NCBI GenBank assembly: GCA_029378245.1
Contig: JARKIF010000031.1
Span: 62,001 to 126,000, forward strand
Direction of reading: 5' to 3'
Length of the DNA stretch: 64,000 nt
Origin: Roridomyces roridus
Taxonomy: Eukaryota; Basidiomycota; Agaricomycetes; Agaricales; Mycenaceae
In this document: positions 37,343 to 47,991 of the stretch, piece by piece
Layout of the letters: each line of letters begins with the position of its first letter
Position numbering within the stretch: position 1 is the first letter of the stretch
The notes under the pieces: generated by a model
Seen by the model: only the letters and a program-made list of their open reading frames with translations
Told to the model about the DNA's origin: nothing
Databases searched by the model: none
Position numbers and translations under genes: made by a program

Positions 37343-39449
37343 CTACTCTGAGTCTGAATCCGCAGCAGCCTCCTCATCGCGCTCCACCGACACCTTCGTC
37401 TGCTTCACCGGCACAGCCGCAATCGTATCAGGTAGCGAAAACTCCTCTATCGGAAGTGACGATAGAAAGAGGCATATCGCCAGCACCTACAATTCGCTAA
37501 GAAGGGAAGGGCAGGAAGGGGAGGCACTCACAATTTGACACCTCCAAAGAACCCTCAACGCCCCCAACCAGCTCTCCATCGCCTCCTCCCTAACCCCATC
37601 CGGCAGCGTCCGAATGTACGCCGCCGAGTCGAGAATCCTCGCAATGAGCTCGCTCGCTCCAGGGCCCGTGATGCGTTCGCGGAGGTTTCGCGCGAGGAGC
37701 GTTTGCGTGAGGGCGCCAGAGAGGGAGACGCCGAGGACTTGGCCTGTGGTGCGGAATAGGAAGGATGCTGTGGGGGTAGAATTATGATAAGTTGGGGTGT
37801 GGGTGGAAAGGAAAGGCCTGGACGTACTCCCGGTGGCTAATGGAATGTCGTCCCGCGGAACGCTAGCGATGAGGGCGACAAGTGTCGTCGTCAGGGTTGT
37901 AGAGAAACCAAAAGCCTGCGAGGTCGTGAGGGGTGAAGAACGCAGAGGGAATCAATATATGCACGGAAGGCATCAGCGTCGTGTAGAGAAGCCATTCTGG
38001 AGTCTCGGCATTCCTAAAGACCATTAGCGGGATGCGGAGCCTGAGAGATTGAGGTGTACCAAAAAGACAGATTGATATTGGCGAGGATGATACCAAGCCC
38101 AGCGAGCGTTTGGAGCTTCCAGTACCGTCCGGTCTTGCGCATGTACCACCCAGCGAAGAGGGAGCCGATGGCCACCGACATCGAGTTTGGGATGAGATGT
38201 GCGCCGGCGTTGGCTGAAGTGCGGAGACGGGCTGCAGTCTGCAAGCGCATGAGAAGGCAGACAGTCAAGCCAAACAGTCTACATACGAAGTAGAGAGGCA
38301 CATTGTAGATGGTGCTGAACGACAGCACGCAGAGGATAAAGTTGTGCTGAGCGGAATGAGATTTGATGATGGGCCTGAGGGCGACTTACGAGGGCCACAA
38401 AGCCGGGCGTTCTCTGAGAATGTCTAAGAACGCGCTGCATACCACGGTGGACCTCACTCACACGTTTTATCACGGTTATAGGCATTAGCGGCTCAGCTGC
38501 ATACTTGAGCTCGATCACTACGAAAAGGCCAGCAAGAGCGATGCTACAGTGAGATGAGACGAAGGCAGGAAGTGGCTGGAAGTCACGTACCCTATCGCCA
38601 TGAGGCCCCAGACACGAGCGTCCTGCCATTCGTACCCGCCAGTGGACTTGGAATTCAAGCCGATTAGGAAGGTCACGAGCGCCAGGACCAGGCTCGCAGA
38701 GCCAGCGTAATCGATCCGCTTGAGTTTGATGAATATGCTGGTTTTCGCGGCCTCAAGGACAATGGCAGGTTCCCGCGCTTTGAGGTAGATAAGGGAGAGT
38801 CCGAATGCGACTAGTGGCGATTGCAGGTAGAATGCGGCGCGCCAACCGATGGTGTCTCCGAGCCATCCGCCCAACGGTGCGCCGATGGCACCGCCCAGTC
38901 CAAAGACGAGGCTCGCGACTAGGATTCATGAGATTTAGGTTTTCATCTGTACAATGGCGCGACGCACATCCCTGGTAGAGTCCCCGGCTTTTGAGGGGGA
39001 CAGAGTCGGACACCAAGACAGATCCCACGACGGTCATTCCACCGCCGCCCATCCCAGCAAGAGCTCTGAAGATGATGAGCTGCGTCATATTCGTTGCAAA
39101 GCCGCATAGCACAGTCCCGACGCCGAATAGCGTCCCTGAAATAGTCTCGTAAATAAGACCTTCTCGGGAAGACAATCGCTAGCCTGCAAAGCAGATACTG
39201 GGCCTCCTGCCGATGATATTGGCTAGCCGACCGTAAAGCGGGGTGAACGCGCAGAGGGCAAGCAAGTAGGACATCCCAATCCACGAACTAAGCTGCATCG
39301 ACTGTAACGACGACCCGATATTGGAGAGAAGCGTCGTCACGATGGTTCTATCCAGAGATGAGATAAAGACGAGACTGTGTGTTAAAGAAAGGGTGAGAGT
39401 CTAGATCATTTCGAGCCTTCACACCGACCGACCTCCAAATGCCCGTCAT
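37343..39449 (-). CDS. MFS transporter, DHA2 type, N-terminus apparently frameshifted (521 aa from first usable ATG)
   Basis: Twelve exons on the minus strand from an ATG near 39449 (MTGIW) give 521 residues. Key segments are SSLDRTIVTTLLSNIGSSLQ, SWIGMSYLLALCAFTPLYG, GRLANIIGRRPS, ALAGMGGGGMTVVGSVLVSD, LGGWLGDTIGWRAAFYLQSP, PNSMSVAIGSLFAGWYMRK, and RDDIPLATG with FLFRTTGQVLGVSLSGALTQ. It ends AAADSDSE. Just upstream, MPTERTPLVPKAEASDR looks like the ancestral N-terminus but is in another frame relative to DFALLMTGIW. The second intron needs a GC donor (GCAG|GCTAGC) that lacks the usual consensus. The gene may therefore be damaged or start late. The family exports drugs or metabolites. It neighbours the oxidase and ETF-QO genes. 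Confidence 0.8.
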
Positions 39450-39748
39450 CAACAACGCAAAGTCCGATCGGAGGCTTCAGCCTTGGGTACGAGGGGCGTC
39501 CGTTCGGTGGGCATGGCGGAAATTGCCAAGATTTATTCGGCTCAGCAGGGCCCATAGCTGCTCTTATCCATCGACCCATGGAAGCACTTTTTGGAAGCAC
39601 TTGGCAGCTGCAGTCCGAGGAGTTCTTCTCGACGCACTCTCCGCGGGATCTCGACGTCGACGCTCTGCACGCTCTGCAAGATGCCACTCGGGGCAAAAGG
39701 TCGTGATCCCAAGGAGAGGAATCACAAGCTTTCCTTTCAACCTCCGCC

Positions 39749-41918
39749 ATGCTCTCCCGCCTCAATCGACGCGTCTTTGGCGTCGGACGGCGCAGAATCC
39801 ATTACAGTGCCACCCGTCGCCATACCCAGTACGATCCCGACGCAGAGCCTCGAGAAGAGGAGCAGGTGGATGTCTGTATCGTCGGAGCGGGGCCTGCTGG
39901 GCTCAGCGCTGCAATCCGGCTGAAACAACTCGAGACAGAGACGGGCAAGGAAGTGCGTGTCGTCGTTCTCGAGAAGGGCTCCGAAGTCGGGGCGCATATC
40001 CTCTCTGGGGCAGTCATCGAGCCCTCTGCTCTGGACGTCCTGCTACCAGACTGGAGAACGACGGAACATCCACTCTCCCAGCCCGTCACCTCGTCATCAA
40101 TGCGCTTCTTTACCGAAAAATACGCCGTCCCGCTCCCCCACCCACCCCAGATGAACAACAAGGGCAACTATATCGCCAGTCTTTCCCGCGTCGCTGCATG
40201 GCTGGGTGGCATTGCAGAGGAACTCGGGGTAGATGTCTACCCTGGCTTTGCTGGCGCGCGTTTCCTACTATCCGACTCACCCGACGCCTCCGACGCCCAA
40301 GGCCGTAGCGTTCGCAGTGTTCGGGGTGTCATCACCCATGACGCAGGTCTAACTCGCCAACGCACCAAATCTGCACGTTTCGAGCCTGGTATCGCATTCC
40401 GCGCTCGGGCAACGCTCCTAGCCGAAGGGGCACACGGCTCTCTCTCCAAAACCGCCATTTCAATGTATGACCTCCGTCACGACGCGGAGCCCCAGACGTA
40501 TGGAATTGGGATAAAGGAAGTCTGGCGCGTCGACCCCGAGAAACACGTCCTTGGTACGTTCTCTCCCCTTTCTTTTCAGGTTTTCTTAGCAGTTTTCCCC
40601 AGGCAAAGTCGTGCACTCGGTCGGTTGGCCGCTCGACTATCAGACGTACGGTGGTGCATGGGAATATCACATGGCCGACGGCCTCGTCAGTATCGGTCTC
40701 GTCGTCGGTCTCGACTACAAGAATCCCTGGCTTGAGCCGTACAGGGAGTTTCAGCGGATGAAGCACCACCCGCATTATCGCACGCTACTGGATGGTGCCG
40801 AGCGTCTAGCTTATGGTGCGCGGTCTCTGACGGAGGGTGGACTGCAAAGTCTGCCGAAGCTGGATTTCCCTGGGGGCGCGCTTATTGGGTCCGTTTTTCA
40901 TTCGCATATACTGCTTTGTCTGAAGCGGAAGTCGCAGGTGTTCAGCAGGTGTGGTGAACACGGCCAAGATCAAGGGGACGCACAATGCGATGAGGGTGCG
41001 GTTTGCTCCTCTTAAAATGCGCTCTCATACTAACGGCTTACAGACAGGCATGCTCGCCGCCGAAACAGCCTTTACCGCCCTCCATCCAGGAACTACCTTT
41101 ACCCCCGTCGCTTCGCCTGCTACATTCACCCCGTCAACAGCAGAATCTGAATCTGAAGTCGAAACAATCTCCCTTGCGGCCTACAACTCGGCTTTCCCAC
41201 AATCCCCCGCCCACAAAGACCTCTGGAGTGTGCGCAATCTTCGCCCCGCATTCAACACCCAGCTGGGTCTCTATGGTGGTGTGATGTACGCTGGCATGGA
41301 CACGCTCCTCGGCGGGCGCGTGCCTTGGACGTTTCGGCACCACCGCACACGGGTCGACTCTCCCGACGCGCATGCGACAAGGCCAGCCATCGAATGCGCG
41401 CCAATAGCGTATCCGCCTTTTGAGCCGCCGCTGAGCACGGATTTGATGAGCAGCGTTGCGCTTACGGGGACGAATCACGCTGAGGGGCAGGCGGTCCATT
41501 TGCGTGTGATGAAACCTGTGGAGGGGGAAGCGAGTGAGACGGCTGGGAGGAGGAGGGAGCATGTTGCCAAGAATGTTGGGACGTATGCGGGGTTATTGGG
41601 CCGTGCGTGTCCGGCGGGGGTGTATGAGTATGTGCCGGATGATGGGGGCAAGGCTGTTCCTGGGAATGTGGCGGAGGAGGAGGGTGCCGAGGGGAAGAAG
41701 CTTGTTATCAATTCGCAGGTGCGTCTCACGCCTTTTGGATGGATGGCTGACCCATCGCGTTTGAAGAATTGCATACATTGCAAGCTGTGTGATATCAAGG
41801 TGCCGACGCAGGATATTACTTGGACGGTGCCGGAAGGAGGGGGAGGGCCGAAATATAGTGGGTTTCTGACATTTATTTCTTGTCGCATGAGGCTAACTTG
41901 GGTATAGCTTTGACTTGA
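39749..41918 (+). CDS. Electron transfer flavoprotein-ubiquinone oxidoreductase (ETF-QO), 641 aa
   Basis: Six exons (39749-40553, 40603-40888, 40938-40995, 41044-41718, 41767-41857 and 41908-41918) sum to 642 codons; the last coding exon is only 11 nt. The first residues [20 protein letters not shown] look like a mitochondrial presequence. The FAD site is [19 protein letters not shown]. Others are [47 protein letters not shown], and the 4Fe-4S ligands in [14 protein letters not shown] and [19 protein letters not shown], closing with [12 protein letters not shown]. The enzyme sits on the inner mitochondrial membrane and passes electrons from ETF (fed by acyl-CoA and amino-acid dehydrogenases) to ubiquinone. 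The frame is intact and the length normal. Confidence 0.95.
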
Positions 41919-42244
41919 GTTATTGGAATCGTAGTAATGCAATCCTACTTTCCACCTTCCCAAGATCTGAGCACTCGGCGCGCACATCACTGACAGCCCA
42001 TCCGCGGCTCCATCAGTCCCTTCATCTCCTTCGGTCATCACGAACAACAAAGGACTCTTTACCCTCGCAAACCAGGGCTCCGCGGACCACCTTTCAGCAA
42101 GCTCACGGTCCTCATCCTCAAGTGCGAGCCACCGCGGGCCTGATCGTGGGACTCTGCGGATAATTCAAAGAACGGAAGATCGTTTCGGAAATGGAGGCGT
42201 GGGCTTGCTTTAGCTGGAGGCGTTGGTCCTTCTAAAGCCCTTCT
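41919..42244. other. Intergenic
   Basis: 3' flank of ETF-QO. Nothing else recognised. Confidence 0.5.
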
Positions 42245-43986
42245 ATGAATTCATTTCTCAAGGTGAGTGCGCTACAAGCGCATAAACCCCAGAGTCTTAA
42301 GATTCAGGTATCGCAGGATTCTCAGGTCGTCGGCCAGACATTCGAAATGGGGCCACATAAGACCGCCGCAGACATTACAGACCCGCCCTCGCTGAAGCAA
42401 GTCCATTTCGGGGAGAAGCTCTTGTCGTATCTGTGGGCTTCGGACCAGCATTTGAAGTCTGCGGAGGAGCGCAAGCTCGATTGTGGGATCCTCATCGTAG
42501 CTACGCTGGGGTGGTGAGCCATCTTTCCTTTCATCGGCGCCATTCGCTAATCTTTGTGCGAGGTTCATGGCATATGTGGATCGTGTCCGTTCAGCTCTCT
42601 CGCGTCCATCGCTTGACCACTGAATCGCGTTTAGGCCAATATCATCAACGCGTGTACTGGCGACTTTGAAGCTCTCTGCACCGACTTTAAGCCTTTCCCA
42701 GATGTTTCGGGAATGAAGGAAGATCTCAGTATACATTCAAATCAATACACGACGATGCAAAGTGAGCCCGCCACCAGCCGCATTCTCTTCTCAGCTGATT
42801 ACTTCTCGGCAGCCTGCTTTGCCGGTCTTGCGATCATGGTAGTGGAGCAGCCTATTGCCGTCAACTGGCTGACTCTAGTGTCAAAGCAACTGCAGTCTGC
42901 TCTTGTCGTCGTGAAAATCCGCCCATCGTTGTCGCTCTGCATATGTATACTTGGGTGGACTGCCATGAACTTTTTCCGATTCATGGTGGGATTCTTCGAG
43001 AGCGCCTTTACTCCTGTGATCGTCTTCGTCTTTGGCTCGTGGTGTATGTCTTTCCCCTATTCGGTATCCGACATTTACTTGACATTTTGCAGATAACAAG
43101 GCGGAGCTTGCCAAGCGCAATTGCCATGTATGTGCCCATGAGCTTAGACGGTCCGTAGCGTGCATTGACCTTTTGCATAGCTGGGAGATGGCGTCTTTCC
43201 TTGGGGCAGCTTGTAGCGGCTTCTTGCAGGCTGCGGTGTACAATAGCTTGGACGGTCGGAATGGTCTTGCTGGATGGAGGTCTCTGTGACTTCCCGGATC
43301 CAGTCTGCCCGTTCATTATCGTCTGCGGACTCATGTCCTTCCGGTTGCCGTAAGCCCGCTGTCCTGCTCTATATCCCTCCCCATGCTAAACCGCTCTTCT
43401 AGTTCTTATGTCTATGGCTCTTGCCGGATTACCCGACCAACTGCCGGGTATGGTACATCTCTGAAGATGAGCTTAAGATGGCGCTCCAGCGGTCAGCCAA
43501 CGTGGGGCGTGTGGAGATCAGAGGACGCTGAGCTGGAAGACACTCAAGCCCGTCTTGAGGAGCTGGAGGATCTACGCATGTTCTTTCCACTACAAGGTAT
43601 GGTCTCGCTGACTACCGCATGCGTGTACTACACCTGGGCGAACGAGATGTCCAGCGACAAGGCAGAGGAGCGCGCCATCACCATCGCGGCGAAACTTTCT
43701 TCTCCATCACCAACGCCGGTACGCGCGTCTTTCGATGCATTCGGTGTCTTCCTGACGCGGACGGGTAGTCATCCCGAATGTGATCTTCCAGCAGACGGAT
43801 GCACCCTCGTTCCACAAAGGATTTCCTACGACCTTTGCGTTTGGGATTCTGGCGGTGGTATTCCTCGTCCTGGTGTATTTTTTACATGATGGCGAGGTGC
43901 GGGTTGGGCGTGAGGCTGCGGAGATGGACATGGGGGAGGAGGTGAAGCACGGGGAGGTTGTGGAGGAGGTCCTGGTCCTCAGTTAG
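42245..43986 (+). pseudogene. Decayed MFS transporter, anion:cation symporter (pantothenate/nicotinate/allantoate) type
   Basis: Ordered fragments of a Fen2/Tna1/Dal5-like permease: EERKLDCGILIVATLGW, FMAYVDR, ANIIN, VSGMKEDLSIHSNQYTTMQ, FRFMVGFFESAFTPV, WYNKAELAKRN, SGFLQAAVYNSLDGRNGLAG, FIIVCGLMSF, LPDYPTNCRVWYISEDELKM, LSWKTLKPVLRSWRIYA, and a C-terminal FGILAVVFLVLVYFLHDGEV. Fragments switch frame around 42670-42900, near 43290 and at about 43525 (an AGAGGACGCTGA stop), so no full product is possible. The family imports organic acids and vitamins. The 43986 stop closes the last frame. Confidence 0.85.
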
Positions 43987-44174
43987 GCGTTGCCTGGCGA
44001 GTGGGCTTGATTGTTTGTTTGTCAGGAGTACAGCCACTCAGCACTTCCTTCTCAATGTTTCGTTTGCCCTGCATCGCCAATCGCTTTCGCGCTTGGGGAG
44101 AGTTAATCACATGTCAATTGACAATCTGGTACATTTCAAGAAAGTAAAGGACTCGACTCCTGTTCTTCAAACGA

Positions 44175-45128
44175 CTATCCTATCCTCGACCTTTCACTCT
44201 CCGACTTCAAATCCTCCGCGTCATCCGATTCCTTCCGCATCCTCTTCGAAGGGCTGCCTGGGTCCCTCGGAGGCGGCTGCTCCCGGGTCGGAGACGACGA
44301 CGGAGGATAGTCGAGAACACGCATGTGCTTGACATCAGCAACGGTGGTGTCCAGGCCATGCATATGGCTCATGAACGCCCAGTGTTTGAGGGTGAATGTG
44401 ATGTAGACGACGGCGCCTGCCAACTATACTCGGATGGGTGGATGAGGTTGCCGTCAATGTCGTATGCAGGGAGGTTGACGAGGTGCGTGTCGACGATTTT
44501 CTCGAGGCCTTCTTTTGCGTGGGCCGAGCTGACCGGCCACGACTTGATGGGGAACTCGTCTTCTTCGTTGTCCCTGGTGTCGTCGCGTCTCTTCGGAGCA
44601 TGGTTAGCTCTGAGCCCAATAATAGAGATTGACAAACCGTACCTCGAAGAGCGCATGCCGTATTTTAAAGCCCCGATCTCCCCCCACAGTGTCGAGGACA
44701 CCCTTCTGCACAAAACCTTTCGTCCCCACACTATCCACCATAAACTTGAGATTGTCTAAAGCATCGGCAAAGTCTTGGGCGAACGGCGCGTACTGAGGCG
44801 GGGGCGCAGCCACGCGCGCAGCAAGCTTGACTTGGCTGAATTCCTCGACATACTCGATGGGACCCAGCCAGCCGCCCTCGGCGTCCATCCAGAACTTGTT
44901 CGATGTCATCTGAATGACCGCCGTCAAGAACGCCGGCTTCAGCAGCGACTCTGCCTCGGCAGGGCGGGCGGTTTCGGCCTCAGCAGAGACTCGAGTGACC
45001 AGAGTGTCCGCTCCGTCTATCTTGCGCCACACGACCTCATCCCGGATGGTGGGTGCTGCGAGGTAGTAAGTTTCATTGCGAATTTCTTCGCGGAAATTTG
45101 GGGAAATAACAGGTGGAATTTGGGTCAT
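44175..45128 (-). pseudogene. Local uncharacterised family, copy 1, frameshifted near its 3' end
   Basis: Exon 1 (45128-44643) starts MTQIPPVISPNFREEIRNET and includes NKFWMDAEGGWLGPIEYVEE and RHALFE-type residues (IRHALFE). A 52-nt GT-AG intron leads to exon 2 with DEFPIKSWPVSSAHAKEGL, LVNLPAYDIDGNLIHPSEYS. Here, near 44424, the frame is lost: the expected AGAVVYITFTLKHW and DPGSPSKRMRK continue in another frame to a stop at 44175, while the open frame stops at 44369. Copy 2 (45456-46424) and copy 3 (47047-47991) share the layout. Whether the truncated protein is still made is unknown. Function unknown. Confidence 0.7.
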
Positions 45129-45455
45129 TGTGGTGGGGGTTTGGCGAGATGTGCTGACATCGAAGGGTCTTTATACTGAGCGGTTGTTTTTTCAATTTAC
45201 GTGGCGACAAAAGCCTCTTTGAAGCCCCTGGGCGGTTTCTGTTTTAATTGGTGGTCACCGACAGTGGCGTTGAATATTATAATCGCAGGTTCATCGGATA
45301 GCGCAACGAGGCGAACTTCCATTCGTCGATTTCCGTGGGCTCCGCCTTTTCAGAGTGCCCGCCTCGCCCATTGCCGTCGGATTCACGAGTTTAATTTGGG
45401 TTTAACGGCGAGGATCTGAATACATACAACGTAAACTTGAACATATTATGTAATA
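45129..45455. other. Intergenic between copies 1 and 2
   Basis: Upstream region of copy 1 and 3' flank of copy 2. Nothing else recognised. Confidence 0.5.
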
Positions 45456-46424
45456 CTATTCCAACCGAGGTCTCTTGGAAGGGGATCCGGGATCGTTCTG
45501 AGGCGGATGTACGCGCTTGGAGCTTGGGCTGCCACCGGAGGGCGGTGGGGCGAGGATATGCATATACTGGATGTCAGCGCCGAAGACATCGTTTGCCCAA
45601 CGCTGAAGCGTAAATGCCACAAGCACCACAGCACCCACAAGCTTCAGCCGATAGTGTTTTGGGTCGACGAGTAATCTGTTCGTGTCGTATACGGGAAGTC
45701 GGTAGACTTGATGCGTGTTTTCATTGACAATCTTTGCAAGATCCTCCTTGGCTTGAGACGATCTGACTGGCCAATCCTTGGTAGGGAACGCATTCGGGTG
45801 GTCAGGCCTGTCAGGGCTGTCTGCCTTCTTTGCCTGAGTAGCGGTCAATCTCGAGAACATCGGACGGTACCAGTATCCACTTACCTCAAACAGAACGTGA
45901 CGAAGCTTGACGGACCGGACGGGATTCTCCTGCGGATTGAAAAGCCCCGTTTTCCTCGAGCTCGTGGCGACCTGATCCGTCAGAGCATCGAGGTTCTGCA
46001 AGACGTTGCTGAACTCTGCAGCGTATGGGTGTCCCGGCGGAGGGGTAACAGCCCTCGCAGTCAGCTTGAGATCCACGAACTCCTTCGTGTACAGCATGGG
46101 TCCTTTCCAACCCCCATCGGCATCCATGAAAAATCCCTCGAATGGCAGTCGTGCAACCATTGTAAAGCACACGGGTTGGGAGGCTTTCGCCGTCGTTTGA
46201 GTGCTAGTGTCTTCCACCGATTCGCGCAGCGTCTCGGTTTTGACGGACTCGGACCGTTCAACGCCAACCACAAAAAGGCCATCGTCTATCGTAGCCCAGG
46301 CGATGTCGTTCGGGATTATCGGCTGTCCCAGATAATAGGGATGGCTTCGAATTTTCTCTGGGTCGAACTTTTCTGGGTCGAACTTGGCGCTGGCAGAAGC
46401 GCTGGCAGTGGGTGTGGTCGACAT
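45456..46424 (-). CDS. Local uncharacterised family, copy 2, apparently intact (305 aa spliced)
   Basis: The start MSTTPTASASASAKFDPEKF is followed by HPYYLGQPIIPNDIAWATID, a central FEGFFMDADGGWKGPMLYTK, TPPPGHPYAAEFSNVLQNLD, VKLRHVLFE, DWPVRSSQAKEDL, THQVYRLPVYDTN, GAVVLVAFTLQRWANDVFG, and a Pro-rich basic tail DPGSPSKRPRLE resembling a nuclear localisation signal. An intron of 51 nt (45834-45884) sits after RHVLFE; its length is a multiple of three and it has no stop, so an unspliced message would add 17 residues in frame. The family is lineage-restricted as far as I know and has no predicted fold from motifs. It is the best model for the family in this window. Confidence 0.75.
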   Translation of the reverse strand: MSTTPTASASASAKFDPEKFDPEKIRSHPYYLGQPIIPNDIAWATIDDGLFVVGVERSESVKTETLRESVEDTSTQTTAKASQPVCFTMVARLPFEGFFMDADGGWKGPMLYTKEFVDLKLTARAVTPPPGHPYAAEFSNVLQNLDALTDQVATSSRKTGLFNPQENPVRSVKLRHVLFEVSGYWYRPMFSRLTATQAKKADSPDRPDHPNAFPTKDWPVRSSQAKEDLAKIVNENTHQVYRLPVYDTNRLLVDPKHYRLKLVGAVVLVAFTLQRWANDVFGADIQYMHILAPPPSGGSPSSKRVHPPQNDPGSPSKRPRLE

Positions 46425-47046
46425 CGGGCTGCTTGGTAGGGTGTGGAGAGTGGCAAGTTGCCCTGACCACAGCTTCGACGCCCCTGTCAATTCCCGTGCT
46501 ACCTCCGCTATCGGCGTAAGTGCGAAACCCGGTGCAGATAACGAACATTCTTGACACCGTTCAATGACCTGCCAGTCAGTGCCAATGCCAGTCAGTGCTG
46601 CCGCACCAGACTCCGCATTGCAAGTTGTGGCGCCGAGCCGAGGATACCAAAATGCATATGATGCGGAGATGGATTTGGGGGAGGAGGCGAAGCATGTAGA
46701 GGTTGTGGAAGCCACTGAGGCGATCAGTGCATCACGATGTCAATCATTTGTTGATCATTCGCTCTTCCGCCTTTCATGACCTCCGAATTTGCGGTTGCGA
46801 CCTAAGGGCATCCACTTCGCTGTGCTTAAAGTTCGAACAGCTCGACGCTCGCTATGGCCCGGGGCGTACCATATATGAATCCTCACGAGGGCGATTCTCG
46901 CCAGTGTTTGTCATCTATGAGGCCGTAGCAGGAAGGAAAGCCTCATGGCCAGTCGCCTCGGACTTCGGAAATGAACCCGCTGACTTGATTGGCCGGTATT
47001 ATAAGCAGGTCTTTGTGGCTCGCAGCACTCTCCGCACGCACTCACT
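46425..47046. other. Intergenic between divergent family copies 2 and 3
   Basis: Shared upstream region. It contains a short relic of an MFS 3' end near 46650-46715 (separate entry) and no other supportable gene. Confidence 0.5.
46650..46715 (+). pseudogene. Relic of an MFS 3' end, duplicate of 43905-43970
   Basis: DAEMDLGEEAKHVEVVE at this site matches AAEMDMGEEVKHGEVVE at the 3' end of the decayed permease. The DNA is similar over about 55-60 bases (GCGGAGATGGA, GGGGGAGGAGG, GAAGCA, GAGGTTGTGGA). The rest of the transporter is missing. Confidence 0.65.
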
Positions 47047-47991
47047 ATGGGCAACACACCCAGCTCGTCTCGAAATCTCGACGAAGAGATTCGCCACAAC
47101 ACTTATTACCTAGGATCCCCGACCGTTTGCGACGAACTCGCGTGGGCAGAGATAGCCGGCCAGCATTGTCTGGTCACTCCAGAAACGGCCAGGGCACACA
47201 GACTGGCGTCAGCGGGTAGCACTCAAACGCAGTCCACGCTCGAGCCCGAGCCGGCGGGTCTCACAATGGTCGCCCGACTCTCATTTGAAGGATTTTTTAT
47301 GGACGCCGACGGATGCTGGAGGGGTCCCCTGCCCTACACGAAGGATTTCGCCGATCACAAGCAGAGTGCGAAGGCTGTTGCGCCTCCGCCGGGACACCCG
47401 TTTGCTCCAGAATTCATGGTCGTCCTGCACAACCTCGGTGTCTTGACGGACAAGGTGACGACTAGCTCCTCAAAGACGGGGGTCTTCAATCCAAAGGAGA
47501 ATCCGGTCAAGTCCATCAAGATTCGCCATGCCATCTTTGGAGTAATGCCCTTGTTCCTTCTTCTTGCGCCTCCTGAGCTGACTGTACGCCCAGGAAAAGG
47601 GATCAGACGACCCGGATGCCTTCCCTATCAACGATTGGCCCGTCTCAGCCAAAGCCAAGGCATATCTCGAGGCGATAGTGAAATTCAGACACATCAAGTC
47701 TACCGATTACCTGCCTACGACACAGACGGAGATCTCATCCACCCATCCAAATATCGGGAAAAGCTGATGGGCGCCGTTGTGGAAGTCGCATTTACGCTTC
47801 AGCATTGGGAGATTGTGTCAAAGTTGGAGGATGGCCGCCAGCGCAAGACGGACGCATTCGGGGCTGATATTCAGCGCATGCGTGTTCTCGTGTCGCCCCC
47901 GCCCCGCACTCCTTCCACACCCACGCGTAAGCGCGCACACCCGCCTCTGAAGGACCCAGGGAGCCCCTCCAAAAGGGCACGACGCGAGTAG
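47047..47991 (+). CDS. Local uncharacterised family, copy 3, reading frame conflict in exon 2
   Basis: The start MGNTPSSSRNLDEEIRHNTY is followed by YYLGSPTVCDELAWAEIA, FEGFFMDADGCWRGPLPYTK, APPPGHPFAPEF, KTGVFNPKENPVKSIKIRHA. A 52-nt GT-AG intron (about 47543-47594) sits where copies 1 and 2 have theirs. Spliced, the next residues are the expected EKGSDDPDAFPINDWPVSAK, but the frame is then lost near 47680 by a single-base deletion. Unspliced, the frame stays open for 314 aa and regains the family C-terminus (THQVYRLPAYDTDGD, FTLQHW, DPGSPSKRARRE) with a scrambled middle of about 40 residues. Either a young pseudogene or a message kept open by intron retention. Function unknown. Confidence 0.6.
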   Translation: MGNTPSSSRNLDEEIRHNTYYLGSPTVCDELAWAEIAGQHCLVTPETARAHRLASAGSTQTQSTLEPEPAGLTMVARLSFEGFFMDADGCWRGPLPYTKDFADHKQSAKAVAPPPGHPFAPEFMVVLHNLGVLTDKVTTSSSKTGVFNPKENPVKSIKIRHAIFGVMPLFLLLAPPELTVRPGKGIRRPGCLPYQRLARLSQSQGISRGDSEIQTHQVYRLPAYDTDGDLIHPSKYREKLMGAVVEVAFTLQHWEIVSKLEDGRQRKTDAFGADIQRMRVLVSPPPRTPSTPTRKRAHPPLKDPGSPSKRARRE

